A DNA stretch of 41,563 bases from Microbacterium sp. Lineage in GTDB: Bacteria; Actinomycetota; Actinomycetes; Actinomycetales; Microbacteriaceae. A model generated the notes under the pieces. It was given only the letters and a program-made list of their open reading frames with translations. It was not told where the DNA came from and made no database searches. The position numbers and the translations under genes are program-made. Location: contig JAITLM010000027.1 of NCBI GenBank assembly GCA_031277885.1, positions 1-41,563 of the forward strand, written 5' to 3'. Of the stretch, positions 7,950-15,366 are shown piece after piece; the first letter of the stretch is position 1, and each line of letters begins with the position of its first letter.

Positions 7950-9842
7950 CAGCGCGTGCCCGACCAGGCGCTGCAGGGTCGTCATCCCGTCGCGCGACAG
8001 GATCGACTCCAGGTGACCCTGCACGGAGGCGAACGCCGGACCGCGCAGCGCGTACACGTCGCCTGAGGCCGGATCGGCGGACACCTCGGCGGCGCCGACC
8101 TCCGTCGTCCCGGGCGCGACGCGCGCCGTGAACGTGTTGTAGAAGCCGATCGAGGCGTCCTCGCCGAACACCGGCACCGCCTTCTGCAGACCCTGGTGCG
8201 GGCTGGCGAGCGGGGCCAGCTCGATCCCGAGCGAGTCCGCGAGGATCTGGTGGCTGAGGCAGACCGCGAGCAGTGGACGCGCCGTCTCGCGACGGTGCGC
8301 GACGAGGGCGCGCATCCGGGCGATACGCGGGGAGGAGCCGTCCCTGGGGTCGCCAGGACCGGGCCCCGCGATGAGCAGGTCCGCGGCGTCGATCTCGGCG
8401 TCGTCGGCCTCCGACCAGGGCTGGATCCGGACGTCGAGTCCGAGATGGCGCAGCTGGTGCGCGAGCATCGTGGTGAAGCGGTCCTCGGCGTCCACGACCA
8501 CGGCCGTGCGACCGGCGAAGGGTGCGGACGCCGACGCCTCGGTGCCGCCGTCCTGCGGGTTGATCCAGAACTCGGCGAGCCGGGCGTTGCGGGAGGCGAG
8601 CAGAGCCTGGATCTCGGGATCCTCGGCCGGGGTCGCGCCCGATCCCGGTGCGTCGTCGTCCTCGCGGGCCTCGGCGGCGGTGTCGCGCGCGACGGCGCCG
8701 ATCGCGCCCAGCACGCCTGCGGCCTTACCGTGGGTCTCGCCGACCTCGCCGGCGGGATCGGAGTGGCGCACGAGCGTGGCGCCGACCGGGACGCTGACCT
8801 CGCCGTCCTTGAGGTACACCGTGCGGATGAGGATCGGCGCGTCCAGGTCATGGCCGTCGGCGCCGTTCGGCGTGAAGAGCGCCGCCACGCCGGAGTAGTA
8901 GCCGCGGGGCTTGCGCTCGTGCCGGCGGATCACGGTGCACGCGTTCTGCATCGGGGATCCGGTCACGGTCGGCGCGAACATCGTCTCGCGCAGGATGTCG
9001 CGCGGATCCAGCCGGCTGCTGCCGCGCAGCATGTACTCGGTGTGGGTGAGCCGCGACATCTGCTTGAGGTGCGGGCCGGTGATCCGCCCGCCGTCGGAGC
9101 AGACCGCGCTCATCATCTTGAGCTCCTCGTCGACCACCATGAACAGTTCCTCGGTCTCCTTCGTCGAGGAGAGGAATTCGCCGAGCGCCGCCGTGGTGGA
9201 GCCGCCCGCGGGGTGGCGGAAGGTGCCGGAGATGGGGTTCATGGTCACGACGCCGCCCTGGGCGACGACGTGCGCCTCGGGGCTCGCGCCGACCGCGACC
9301 ACGCCGGGGGTCACGACCGCGAACGTCCAGTACGCACCGCGCTCGTGCTCGAGCAGCGCGCGGAACCAGGTGAGCGCGGCCGTGCGCTCGGCCGCGGGGA
9401 CCGTCGTGTCGATGCGCGCCGTGTAGTCGCGGCGGATCACGAAGTTCGCGCCCTCGCCGCGCCCGATCTCGTGGGCGATCACGCGCTCGACGATCGCGGC
9501 GTACTCGTCGTCGCTGAGGTCGAAGCCGCCGTCCTGCAGCGGGATCGGATCCGCCGGCAGCGCCGCGCGCACCTCGTCCGCGGGCAGGTGCAGGTGCTCG
9601 TCCACGATCAGGCAGCGGAGCGGAGCGCCGTCGTCCTGCGCCTCGAAGCCGCGCTCGCGGACCTGGCGATAGGGGACGAGCGAGAACACCTCGCGGCGCT
9701 CGCCGCCGGTGCCCAGCGGGATGTCGGCGAGGTTCGTGACGTCGACGATCTCGCCGGTGAGCAGCTCGACGCTGTCCGAGCCTTCGCGGGCGAGCAGGAC
9801 GAAGGACGAGTCGAGGGCGTGGATCCGGTCGGCGGTGGTCAT
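7944..9842 (-). CDS. trpEG: fused anthranilate synthase (TrpE-TrpG / PhzE-like)
   Basis: Single-chain anthranilate synthase: chorismate plus glutamine to anthranilate, the first committed step of tryptophan (or, in some actinobacteria, secondary-metabolite) synthesis. Residues 1 to about 400 form the chorismate-binding domain, with MNPISGTFRHP and the late segment TVTGSPMQNACTVIRRHE. From about residue 430 the class I glutamine amidotransferase follows: IAGPGPGDPRDGS, the nucleophile in LLAVCLSHQILADSLG, and the His/Glu pair in VQGHLESIL. I start at the ATG at 9842 (632 residues) because AGGAG lies 10 nt upstream; the frame is open to 9887 but that codon falls in the attenuator terminator. 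The tandem-Trp leader upstream shows control by tryptophan supply and favours a tryptophan role over phenazine-type metabolism. Confidence 0.88.
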   Translation of the reverse strand: MTTADRIHALDSSFVLLAREGSDSVELLTGEIVDVTNLADIPLGTGGERREVFSLVPYRQVRERGFEAQDDGAPLRCLIVDEHLHLPADEVRAALPADPIPLQDGGFDLSDDEYAAIVERVIAHEIGRGEGANFVIRRDYTARIDTTVPAAERTAALTWFRALLEHERGAYWTFAVVTPGVVAVGASPEAHVVAQGGVVTMNPISGTFRHPAGGSTTAALGEFLSSTKETEELFMVVDEELKMMSAVCSDGGRITGPHLKQMSRLTHTEYMLRGSSRLDPRDILRETMFAPTVTGSPMQNACTVIRRHERKPRGYYSGVAALFTPNGADGHDLDAPILIRTVYLKDGEVSVPVGATLVRHSDPAGEVGETHGKAAGVLGAIGAVARDTAAEAREDDDAPGSGATPAEDPEIQALLASRNARLAEFWINPQDGGTEASASAPFAGRTAVVVDAEDRFTTMLAHQLRHLGLDVRIQPWSEADDAEIDAADLLIAGPGPGDPRDGSSPRIARMRALVAHRRETARPLLAVCLSHQILADSLGIELAPLASPHQGLQKAVPVFGEDASIGFYNTFTARVAPGTTEVGAAEVSADPASGDVYALRGPAFASVQGHLESILSRDGMTTLQRLVGHALG

Positions 9843-9886
9843 TGAGGGTGCTCCTGAAAGAGGGATCCGACGCGGCAGAAACGACA

Positions 9887-9969
9887 AGACCGCCCCGGAA
9901 GGCGGTCTGGATCGTGGGTCGCGAACTCTCCGCCTAAGAGGCGGGCCACCAAGAGCGGTTCGCGGACAT
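9887..9969 (-). promoter_or_regulatory. trp ribosome-mediated transcription attenuator
   Basis: Leader of trpEG, read on the minus strand. Three alternative pairings are visible. The 1:2 pairing is CGCGAA (9964-9959) with TTCGCG (9925-9920), supported by CTCT/AGAG and an inner CCGCCT (9944-9939)/AGGCGG (9935-9930). The 2:3 antiterminator is AGGCGG (9935-9930) with CCGCCT (9905-9900). The 3:4 terminator is AGACCGCC (9908-9901) with GGCGGTCT (9894-9887), followed by TTGTCGTTTCT. The tandem Trp codons of the leader peptide sit between the two arms of 1:2. A ribosome stalled there would free strand 2 to pair with 3 and prevent the terminator. This is the classic layout known for trp leaders of Streptomyces, Corynebacterium and E. 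coli. Confidence 0.85.
9934..9969 (-). CDS. trpL: trp operon leader peptide (tandem Trp codons)
   Basis: An 11-residue [14 protein letters not shown], with two consecutive TGG codons at positions 7-8, ending in TAG inside the first hairpin. Its ATG is exactly 6 nt after a TAGTTT -10 element, so translation should begin at the 5' end of the mRNA without a ribosome-binding site. Position, codon content and overlap with the alternative hairpins identify it as the sensor of charged tRNA-Trp for trpEG. Its sequence is not conserved with known leader peptides beyond the WW pair, as is usual for such peptides. Confidence 0.85.
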   Translation of the reverse strand: MSANRSWWPAS

Positions 9970-9975
9970 GCGCCG

Positions 9976-9981
9976 AAACTA
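9976..9981 (-). promoter_or_regulatory. -10 element, trpL-trpEG
   Basis: TAGTTT, 6 nt, ATG of the leader peptide at 9969. The divergent ispG promoter lies only 30 bp away (10012-10017). Confidence 0.65.
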
Positions 9982-10011
9982 CCACACGGATCCCGTCCAG
10001 CTGCGCACGGG

Positions 10012-10017
10012 TACGCT
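10012..10017 (+). promoter_or_regulatory. -10 element, ispG
   Basis: TACGCT, 7 nt, GTG at 10025; fixes the ispG start as leaderless although the frame is open upstream to 9968. Confidence 0.6.
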
Positions 10018-10024
10018 GGATGAC

Positions 10025-11176
10025 GTGCCAGCTGTGAACCTGGGGATGCCCCGGATCCCCGATGTCCTCGCCCCGCGACGCAAGAGCCGCCAGATCAAGG
10101 TCGGCAAGGTGCTCGTCGGCGGCGGTGCGCCCGTCAGCGTGCAGTCGATGACGACCACGAAGACCACCGACATCAACGGAACGCTGCAGCAGATCGCCGA
10201 GCTCACGGCCTCCGGCTGCGAGATCGTGCGCGTGGCGGTGCCGTCGCAGGACGACGCCGACGTGCTGCACATCATCGCGAAGAAGAGCCAGATCCCGGTC
10301 ATCGCCGACATCCACTTCCAGCCGAAGTACGTGTTCCAGGCGATCGACGCAGGCTGTGCCGCGGTGCGCGTGAACCCGGGCAACATCCGCAAGTTCGACG
10401 ACCAGGTCGGCGCGATCGCGAAGGCGGCGAAGGACGCGGGCGTCTCCCTGCGCATCGGCGTGAACGCGGGCTCGCTCGACCCTCGCCTGCTCGAGAAGTA
10501 CGGCAAGGCCACCCCCGAGGCGCTCGCCGAGAGCGCGCGCTGGGAGGCGTCGCTGTTCGAGGAGCACGACTTCCACGACTTCAAGATCTCGGTCAAGCAC
10601 AACGACCCCGTCGTGATGGTGAAGGCCTACCGTCTGCTCGCCGCGATGGGCGACTGGCCGCTGCACCTCGGCGTGACGGAGGCGGGCCCGGCGTTCCAGG
10701 GCACGATCAAGTCGGCGACCGCCTTCGGGATCCTGCTCGGCGAGGGCATCGGCGACACCATCCGCGTCTCGCTGTCTGCTCCTCCTGCCGAGGAGGTCAA
10801 GGTCGGCCACCAGATCCTGCAGTCGCTGAACCTGCGCGAGCGCAAGCTCGAGATCGTGTCCTGCCCGTCCTGCGGTCGCGCCCAAGTCGACGTCTACACG
10901 CTCGCCGAGAACGTCACCGAGGGGCTCAAGGACATGACCGTGCCGCTGCGCGTGGCGGTCATGGGCTGCGTCGTGAACGGTCCGGGCGAGGCGCGCGAGG
11001 CCGACCTCGGCGTCGCGTCCGGCAACGGCAAGGGCCAGATCTTCGTCAAGGGCGAGGTCATCAAGACCGTCCCGGAGGAGGACATCGTCGCAACCCTCAT
11101 CGAGGAGGCGAACCGCATCGCCGACGAGATGGGTCCGAACGCGCCGCTCGGCACCGCGCAGGTCGTCACGAGCTGA
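10025..11176 (+). CDS. ispG: 4-hydroxy-3-methylbut-2-en-1-yl diphosphate synthase (flavodoxin/ferredoxin)
   Basis: Sixth step of the MEP pathway: reductive ring opening of MEcPP to HMBPP by a [4Fe-4S] enzyme. The TIM-barrel N-terminal half has [32 protein letters not shown] and VRVNPGNI. The C-terminal Fe-S domain has CPSCGR and [12 protein letters not shown], supplying the three cysteine ligands and the conserved Glu. The GTG at 10025 (383 residues) is chosen because the open frame upstream contains the ispG -10 element and overlaps the divergent trpL start. dxr lies 3.5 kb upstream on the same strand, so two enzymes of one pathway are close but not co-transcribed. Confidence 0.95.
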   Translation: MPAVNLGMPRIPDVLAPRRKSRQIKVGKVLVGGGAPVSVQSMTTTKTTDINGTLQQIAELTASGCEIVRVAVPSQDDADVLHIIAKKSQIPVIADIHFQPKYVFQAIDAGCAAVRVNPGNIRKFDDQVGAIAKAAKDAGVSLRIGVNAGSLDPRLLEKYGKATPEALAESARWEASLFEEHDFHDFKISVKHNDPVVMVKAYRLLAAMGDWPLHLGVTEAGPAFQGTIKSATAFGILLGEGIGDTIRVSLSAPPAEEVKVGHQILQSLNLRERKLEIVSCPSCGRAQVDVYTLAENVTEGLKDMTVPLRVAVMGCVVNGPGEAREADLGVASGNGKGQIFVKGEVIKTVPEEDIVATLIEEANRIADEMGPNAPLGTAQVVTS

Positions 11177-11246
11177 GGGGCACCCCGTAGCGCGTGTTCC
11201 CCGTGGTGGCCCGCGTGACAGAGTGGGACTCTTCAGAGGAGGAATC

Positions 11247-11573
11247 ATGAGCCGACTTCCCGACGCCGTGCAGCGCATGGTCGACGCCATCAACGACGCC
11301 GACACCGAGGCGTTCGTCGCCGCATTCACGCCGGACGGCTTCGTCAGCGACTGGGGCACCGTCAAGGCGGGTGCCGAGGGCGTGCGCGCCTGGGCCGGGT
11401 CCGATGCGATCGGTGCCGGCGCCCGCATGACGATTCTGTCCGCGGACACCGACGGCGACACGACCCGTGTGCGCTTCGGCTGGCGCAGCAGCGTCTTCAA
11501 CGGCGAGTCGGACGGGATCTTCGTGGTCTCCGGCGACCGTCTCGCGAGCTTCACCATCCCACCGTCGCACTGA
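11247..11573 (+). CDS. SnoaL-like / NTF2-fold small protein
   Basis: A 108-residue single-domain protein with the cone-fold pattern of the NTF2/SnoaL-like superfamily: an N-terminal helix (VQRMVDAINDADTEAFVAAF), a conserved-looking FTPDGFVSDWG turn, and alternating beta strands (ARMTILSADTDGDTTRVRFGW). Family members range from ketosteroid-isomerase-like enzymes to proteins with no known activity; nothing here fixes a substrate. An unusually strong AGAGGAGGAATC ribosome site sets the ATG at 11247, in contrast to the leaderless neighbours. It lies 70 bp after ispG and 37 bp before the AlaX gene on the same strand, so the last two may be co-transcribed. Confidence 0.7.
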   Translation: MSRLPDAVQRMVDAINDADTEAFVAAFTPDGFVSDWGTVKAGAEGVRAWAGSDAIGAGARMTILSADTDGDTTRVRFGWRSSVFNGESDGIFVVSGDRLASFTIPPSH

Positions 11574-11610
11574 CGTCTGCGGCCTTCTCGTCACCTTGTC
11601 TGGAGTCCTC

Positions 11611-12471
11611 GTGTCGCACAGCACCGTCGTCACCTTCCCCTCGGGATCCCTCGTCGAGTCTGCGCACGTCGTCGGCGTGCACCCGGCGGAGGCCGGCGCG
11701 GTCGTCGTGCTGGACCGGACGCCGTTCCACCCCGTGGACCACACCTGGCCGGATCAGCCGGGCGATCGTGGTGCGCTGCGCGTGGAGGGCGTGGAGGTCG
11801 CGGTGACCGAGGCCGTCATGGCGGCAGTGAGCGATGAGGGCGAGGTCGCGGTCGGTGCGGACATCCCGGTCAAGCGCGGTGCGGAGGGGTGGACCTGGCT
11901 GGTCGGACACCGGGTCGAGTCCCTTCCCGCGGCGCTCGCAGCAGGTGCCGTGGCGGAGGCCACGGTCGATGCGGAGCGTCGTGCCGGGTTGAGCCGTGGG
12001 CACACCGCCTGTCACCTCGCCTCGCTGGCCCTGGACCTCGCGGTCGCCGACCTGTGGCGCAAGGATCCCGGATCCGACGCGCTCGGCAACCCCGATTTCG
12101 AGGGGCGCGCGAACCAGACGAGCTTCATCGACGAGGGCGGTGCGGTCGACGAGTACCGGCTCGGCAAGAGCCTGCGCAAGGCAGGGTTCGATACCGAGGG
12201 TTTCGCCGCGTCGCTCGCGGAACGCGAGGAGCGCATCAACGCCCAGCTCGCGGCCTGGGTCGCGTCCGGCGCGTCGAGCCGGATCGAGGTCGACGGCGAG
12301 ACGATCGTGGATCGTCGCCGCTGGGTCTGCGGACTTCCCGAGGGCACCGCGTCGATCCTCTGCGGCGGCACGCATGTGTCGTCGCTTGCGGAGTTCGCGT
12401 CGATCCGGGTGTCGCTGGATCTGACGGATCCGCAGCTGCTCGTGATGAGCACCTCGGTGGTGCCGGCGTAG
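11611..12471 (+). CDS. AlaX-type alanyl-tRNA editing hydrolase
   Basis: Free-standing homologue of the alanyl-tRNA synthetase editing domain, expected to hydrolyse Ser- or Gly-mischarged tRNA-Ala. The N-terminal beta domain has DRTPFHPVDHTWPDQPGDRG. The zinc-binding editing domain supplies HxxxH in RGHTACHLASLAL and CxxxH in LCGGTHVSSLAEFA, the four expected metal ligands. GTG at 11611 is the start, with GGAG 8 nt upstream; the open frame before it reads through the previous gene and is not credible. 286 residues. The long acidic/helical insert between the two metal motifs is longer than in AlaX-S forms and fits the AlaX-M/L type. Confidence 0.82.
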   Translation: MSHSTVVTFPSGSLVESAHVVGVHPAEAGAVVVLDRTPFHPVDHTWPDQPGDRGALRVEGVEVAVTEAVMAAVSDEGEVAVGADIPVKRGAEGWTWLVGHRVESLPAALAAGAVAEATVDAERRAGLSRGHTACHLASLALDLAVADLWRKDPGSDALGNPDFEGRANQTSFIDEGGAVDEYRLGKSLRKAGFDTEGFAASLAEREERINAQLAAWVASGASSRIEVDGETIVDRRRWVCGLPEGTASILCGGTHVSSLAEFASIRVSLDLTDPQLLVMSTSVVPA

Positions 12472-12520
12472 CCGAGCGTCCCTATCCCAGCGTTTGCCGA
12501 TGGGCACGTAGGGTCCCGTG

Positions 12521-12544
12521 CGTCGGGGCGTCGGGGCGTCGGGT
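12521..12544. repeat. three tandem 8-bp units CGTCGGGG
   Basis: Two perfect copies and a third ending in T, in the gap between the AlaX gene and the convergent DUF222 gene. The array overlaps the 5' arm of the hairpin at 12533-12579. Confidence 0.7.
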
Positions 12545-12579
12545 CGCCGCGGCGTGCCCGCGGGACGCGGCGTCGCCCC
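12533..12579. terminator. imperfect GC-rich hairpin between convergent genes
   Basis: Outer arms GGGGCG (12533-12538)/CGCCCC (12574-12579), inner arms CGCCGCG (12545-12551)/CGCGGCG (12566-12572). It sits between two convergent genes and may end transcripts from both. The remaining gap (12472-12659, 188 bp) holds nothing else I can support. Confidence 0.45.
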
Positions 12580-12659
12580 TTCGTGTCATCGACGGAGGAG
12601 CCCGCGGCCGTCCACCCGGGACGGATTGACCGTGAAAGCCGTCTGCTGCCGTCCTCCCC

Positions 12660-14165
12660 TCACGCCGCCGGGCGGAAGCGCTTCCGCCAGGGTTCGGACA
12701 CCGCCCAGGCGTACCGGAGCGCAGGTCTGGGCGGGAGCGCGATCGTCTGACCGCGGGGGTGATGGAGCGCGAAGTCGTCTTTCCCGCGGCGAGAGATCCG
12801 CCACCCGCCGTGGTGCAGCTGCATGTGGTGGAAGCGGCAGAGCAGTATTCCGCGGTCGATGTCGGTGCGGCCGTCGTCGCGTGACCACTCGTCGATGTGG
12901 TGCGCCTCGCCGAAGGACGGAGGCCGGTCGCAGCCGGGCCATCGGCATCCGCCGTCGCGGACGGCCAGCGCGACGCGCTGCTTCGCGGTGAAGAGCCGGT
13001 GCTCGCGGCCGACGTCGAGGGGGTTTCCGCAGGTATCGACGGTGACCGGCACCGATCCCGCGTCGCATGACTGCTGTTCGGCGACGGCGACCGGGAAGGT
13101 GTGCAGGTGATCCTCCGTGTGTGCGATCGGATCCGCGATGCCGTCAGCGTTCACGACCCGGACGATGCGGACCCCGGCACGTCGTGCGCCGAAGACGGTC
13201 GGGGCATCGGCGAGAGCGCCGGTGCGGAGCAGATCGAGGAGCAGGTCGTAGGTGAGCTGATCGTTCGTGCGCGGATCGTCGGTCAGCGCCTGAGCGCGGG
13301 CCTTCTCCTCGGCATCGACGAATCGGGGACCGCCGGTCCGCGGGCGCATCGCGTTGGCGATGATCGTGGTCGCCCACGCATAGCCCTCATCGTCGAAGTC
13401 GATCGCGCCCCGCCTGCGGCCGTCGGCGGTGGTCCACACGCGGAACGAGCGTCGCGCATACCGTTCCTGGAACCGCCGGACGGCGCTTTCGGGGTCGAGC
13501 CGGTCGCGGATCGCGCGCGCCGCGGAGCTCAGCATCTCCGGAGTGTCGTGAGCCGACGCGTCGATGAGCTGTTCAGCGGCCAGCTCCCACAGTTCGTGCA
13601 TGAGCACGTCGTGCTCGGTGTCGTCGGGCCCTTCCTTCGTCGCGTCGGCCGGGGGCGGGTCTGCGAGACCCTGGCGGATGGCGTCGTGCTGCGCGGCGGT
13701 GAGTCGCCCGTCGAGCAGGGCGCGGTCGAGTCCGGCGTGCCAGAGCTCAGTCGGCTTCTCCGTGCGAGTCGACTCGCCGTCCGCTGGCGGGTCGCCTTCG
13801 CCCGGCTCGGAGGGAGCCGTCGCCGAGGCGAGCAGCGACTCGCCGATGCGGACCTGCCGGCTGGCCTCGGCTCGCGTCGATCCTGTGAGCTCCTGCACGA
13901 GCGAGGTGACGTTCCTGTGCCCGCGGGTCTGGGCGAGACCGGCCTGCCCTGCTTCGCGGGAGGACCGGGCGGCGACGACACCGGTGGCCGCCGCGCGGAT
14001 TCTTTCCCCGCTCTGGACCAGCGCGGTCGCCGCCGCGATCGCCGCGACCGCCTGGGCATCGTCGAGTCTCTCGGCGAGAGCGACCAGCTCGGTCGATTCG
14101 AGAGCCTCACCGAGAAGCGCGCGCAGGGTCTGCACCTGTGCGTCGATCTCGGTGAAAAGTTCCAT
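12660..14165 (-). CDS. DUF222 / HNH endonuclease domain protein
   Basis: A 501-residue member of the actinobacterial DUF222-HNH family (related to mycobacterial 13E12-type repeat proteins). The first 330 or so residues are the helical DUF222 region ([56 protein letters not shown]). The C-terminal HNH nuclease has CRWPGCDRPPSFGEAHH, IDEWSRDDGRTD and LLCRFHHMQLHHGGW, giving two Cys pairs and the catalytic His-His/Asn-type core. These genes are usually present in several copies per genome and are suspected mobile or selfish nucleases, but function is unproven. It lies 60 bp downstream of the repeat that brackets the nucleotidyltransferase. An 87-residue helical stretch precedes the first family motif, and the ATG at 14165 is the most upstream plausible start. 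Confidence 0.88.
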   Translation of the reverse strand: MELFTEIDAQVQTLRALLGEALESTELVALAERLDDAQAVAAIAAATALVQSGERIRAAATGVVAARSSREAGQAGLAQTRGHRNVTSLVQELTGSTRAEASRQVRIGESLLASATAPSEPGEGDPPADGESTRTEKPTELWHAGLDRALLDGRLTAAQHDAIRQGLADPPPADATKEGPDDTEHDVLMHELWELAAEQLIDASAHDTPEMLSSAARAIRDRLDPESAVRRFQERYARRSFRVWTTADGRRRGAIDFDDEGYAWATTIIANAMRPRTGGPRFVDAEEKARAQALTDDPRTNDQLTYDLLLDLLRTGALADAPTVFGARRAGVRIVRVVNADGIADPIAHTEDHLHTFPVAVAEQQSCDAGSVPVTVDTCGNPLDVGREHRLFTAKQRVALAVRDGGCRWPGCDRPPSFGEAHHIDEWSRDDGRTDIDRGILLCRFHHMQLHHGGWRISRRGKDDFALHHPRGQTIALPPRPALRYAWAVSEPWRKRFRPAA

Positions 14166-14224
14166 GCTCCATTCTCTCGACGGCCACCGACATACGGAGA
14201 GCCGATCCAGGATCGGGGAAGAAC

Positions 14225-14252
14225 TCCGAGCGAGTGCGGCCTGTGCGGACCG
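14225..14252. repeat. 28-bp direct repeat, copy 1
   Basis: Identical over 28 bases to 14978-15005. Core GTGCGGCCTGTGCGG, which is itself two GTGCGG hexamers separated by CCT. This copy ends one base before the stop codon (14253-14255 on the minus strand) of the nucleotidyltransferase. Flanking bases of the two copies are unrelated. Confidence 0.9.
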
Positions 14253-14957
14253 TCAGCGCTCGTGGCCCTCATGGATGCGGCCACCGGCGATGTCGAGCTC
14301 GTGCTCGATCTGAGCCGCGAACGACGTGTGATCGCCGGCCAGCAGCGGCGCGGAGAGCAGCCTCGCTCGCTGCGGATCGAAGTCGCGGAGGCGGCGTGGC
14401 AGCCACTTGCCCGATGCGATCCATCGTCCGTTGGTGAGGAGGATCAGTTCGGCGGTCCGATCGAACAGCGCTGCGGCGAGCTGATGACGCTCCAAGGGGT
14501 CTCGGGCATCGCGGTAGTCGTCGAGCAGATCGGTGATGACGTAGCGGCGCGTCGCGGATTCGGCCTCGCTCACCGTCGGGCCGGCATCGAGCACCGAGGC
14601 CCAGCGCTCGCGGAGCGACGGCAGCTCAGGACCGGCGCGCAACGTCAGCCCCTCCACCAGCATGTGCACGATCACCGGTCGATGCTGGGCGACGCCTCGT
14701 CGCGCCCATTCCTCGAACCCCGACGGGGTGTAGGCGAACACCTCCACCGCCTCGCCCTCGAAGCCATAGGTCGCGGCATGGCTCGAAGTGCCGGTCGCGT
14801 CAGGAACATCGGCGAAGAGGGATTCTCCGATCACCAGCAGGTCCAGATCGCTGCTCGGCGTACGCGTGCCTCGCGCTGTGCTTCCTGCGAGTATGACGCT
14901 CGTCGCGGCGGGGAAGTGCGCGGCGATGAACCGCTCGGCGAGGGCGAGGTGATCCAT
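14253..14957 (-). CDS. nucleotidyltransferase-domain protein
   Basis: A 234-residue protein of the DNA polymerase beta-type nucleotidyltransferase superfamily. The signature is GSTARGTRTPSSDLDLLVIG at residues 26-45, the GS-x(10-12)-DxD nucleotide/metal motif, with a third acidic residue possible in AVEVFAY. The C-terminal half is helical. Relatives include aminoglycoside adenylyltransferase-like and MNT-antitoxin-like proteins; no HEPN partner gene is adjacent, so a toxin-antitoxin role is not supported. Start: the ATG at 14957 lies exactly 6 nt after a TACGCT -10 element, so the upstream open frame to 15116 is not used. The gene is enclosed by a 28-bp direct repeat on both sides, suggesting an inserted cassette. 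Confidence 0.78.
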   Translation of the reverse strand: MDHLALAERFIAAHFPAATSVILAGSTARGTRTPSSDLDLLVIGESLFADVPDATGTSSHAATYGFEGEAVEVFAYTPSGFEEWARRGVAQHRPVIVHMLVEGLTLRAGPELPSLRERWASVLDAGPTVSEAESATRRYVITDLLDDYRDARDPLERHQLAAALFDRTAELILLTNGRWIASGKWLPRRLRDFDPQRARLLSAPLLAGDHTSFAAQIEHELDIAGGRIHEGHER

Positions 14958-14963
14958 CGGCTC

Positions 14964-14969
14964 AGCGTA
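14964..14969 (-). promoter_or_regulatory. -10 element, nucleotidyltransferase
   Basis: TACGCT, 6 nt, ATG at 14957. The 28-bp repeat copy 2 covers the region about 21-48 bp upstream of the predicted transcription start, where a -35 box or operator would lie. Confidence 0.6.
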
Positions 14970-14977
14970 GCCTCGGG

Positions 14978-15005
14978 TCCGAGCGAGTGCGGCCTGTGCG
15001 GACCG
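14978..15005. repeat. 28-bp direct repeat, copy 2
   Basis: Second copy of the repeat at 14225-14252, 753 bp away, directly upstream of the nucleotidyltransferase promoter and 14 bp after the end of the GntR gene. Confidence 0.9.
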
Positions 15006-15018
15006 AGACCCCGGTCGC

Positions 15019-15366
15019 TCACCACATCGCGCGCAGCACGCGTTCGGCGTCCTCGGGGGAGAGGCCGTCGCGTCGGGCGGCGGCCGCGAGCGCCCGCGCC
15101 GCCTCGGCGACCGCACGCGAGACGGGCGTTGCCGACCGGCTCACGCGAGTACCCGCGCCCCTGCGGGACACCACGAGCCCCTCTTCCTCGAGCTGCTTGT
15201 ATGCCCTGGCCACGGTGCCGGGGGCGACGCCGAGGTCGGAGGCCAGCTGGCGCACGGAAGGCAGCCGCTCGTCCGCGGCGAGGCGGCCGGTCGTGATCAA
15301 CCCGCGAAGCTGGCCGTGCACCTGCTCGGCGGGCGTTCCACCGGTGGCGGAGAGAGCGATGATCAT
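15019..15366 (-). CDS. GntR-family regulator, YtrA type
   Basis: Short (115-residue) GntR regulator with only the winged helix-turn-helix and a brief C-terminal helix, as in the YtrA subfamily that controls membrane or ABC-transport genes. The DNA-binding part is QVHGQLRGLITTGRLAADE, RLPSVRQLASDLGVAP and GTVARAYKQLEEEGLVVSRRG. The ATG at 15366 overlaps the stop codon of the upstream membrane-protein gene (ATGA), so translation is coupled and the frame open further upstream is not used. Two palindromes in front of the membrane-protein gene are the likely operators, making this an autoregulated two-gene operon. The inducer is unknown. Confidence 0.88.
   Translation of the reverse strand: MIIALSATGGTPAEQVHGQLRGLITTGRLAADERLPSVRQLASDLGVAPGTVARAYKQLEEEGLVVSRRGAGTRVSRSATPVSRAVAEAARALAAAARRDGLSPEDAERVLRAMW

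Noticed and set aside
14201..14215. CCGATC/GATCGG hairpin upstream of the DUF222 gene
   Set aside because: Short stem of 6 bp, common by chance here because GATC-containing palindromes are very frequent in this DNA.
14253..14957. Nucleotidyltransferase as an MNT-HEPN toxin-antitoxin pair
   Set aside because: No HEPN-type partner gene is adjacent; neighbours are a GntR regulator and a DUF222 nuclease.
13101..15296. A 731-codon plus-strand open frame containing SECGLCGP twice
   Set aside because: The repeated peptide arises only from the 28-bp DNA repeat read in frame; the genes lie on the other strand.
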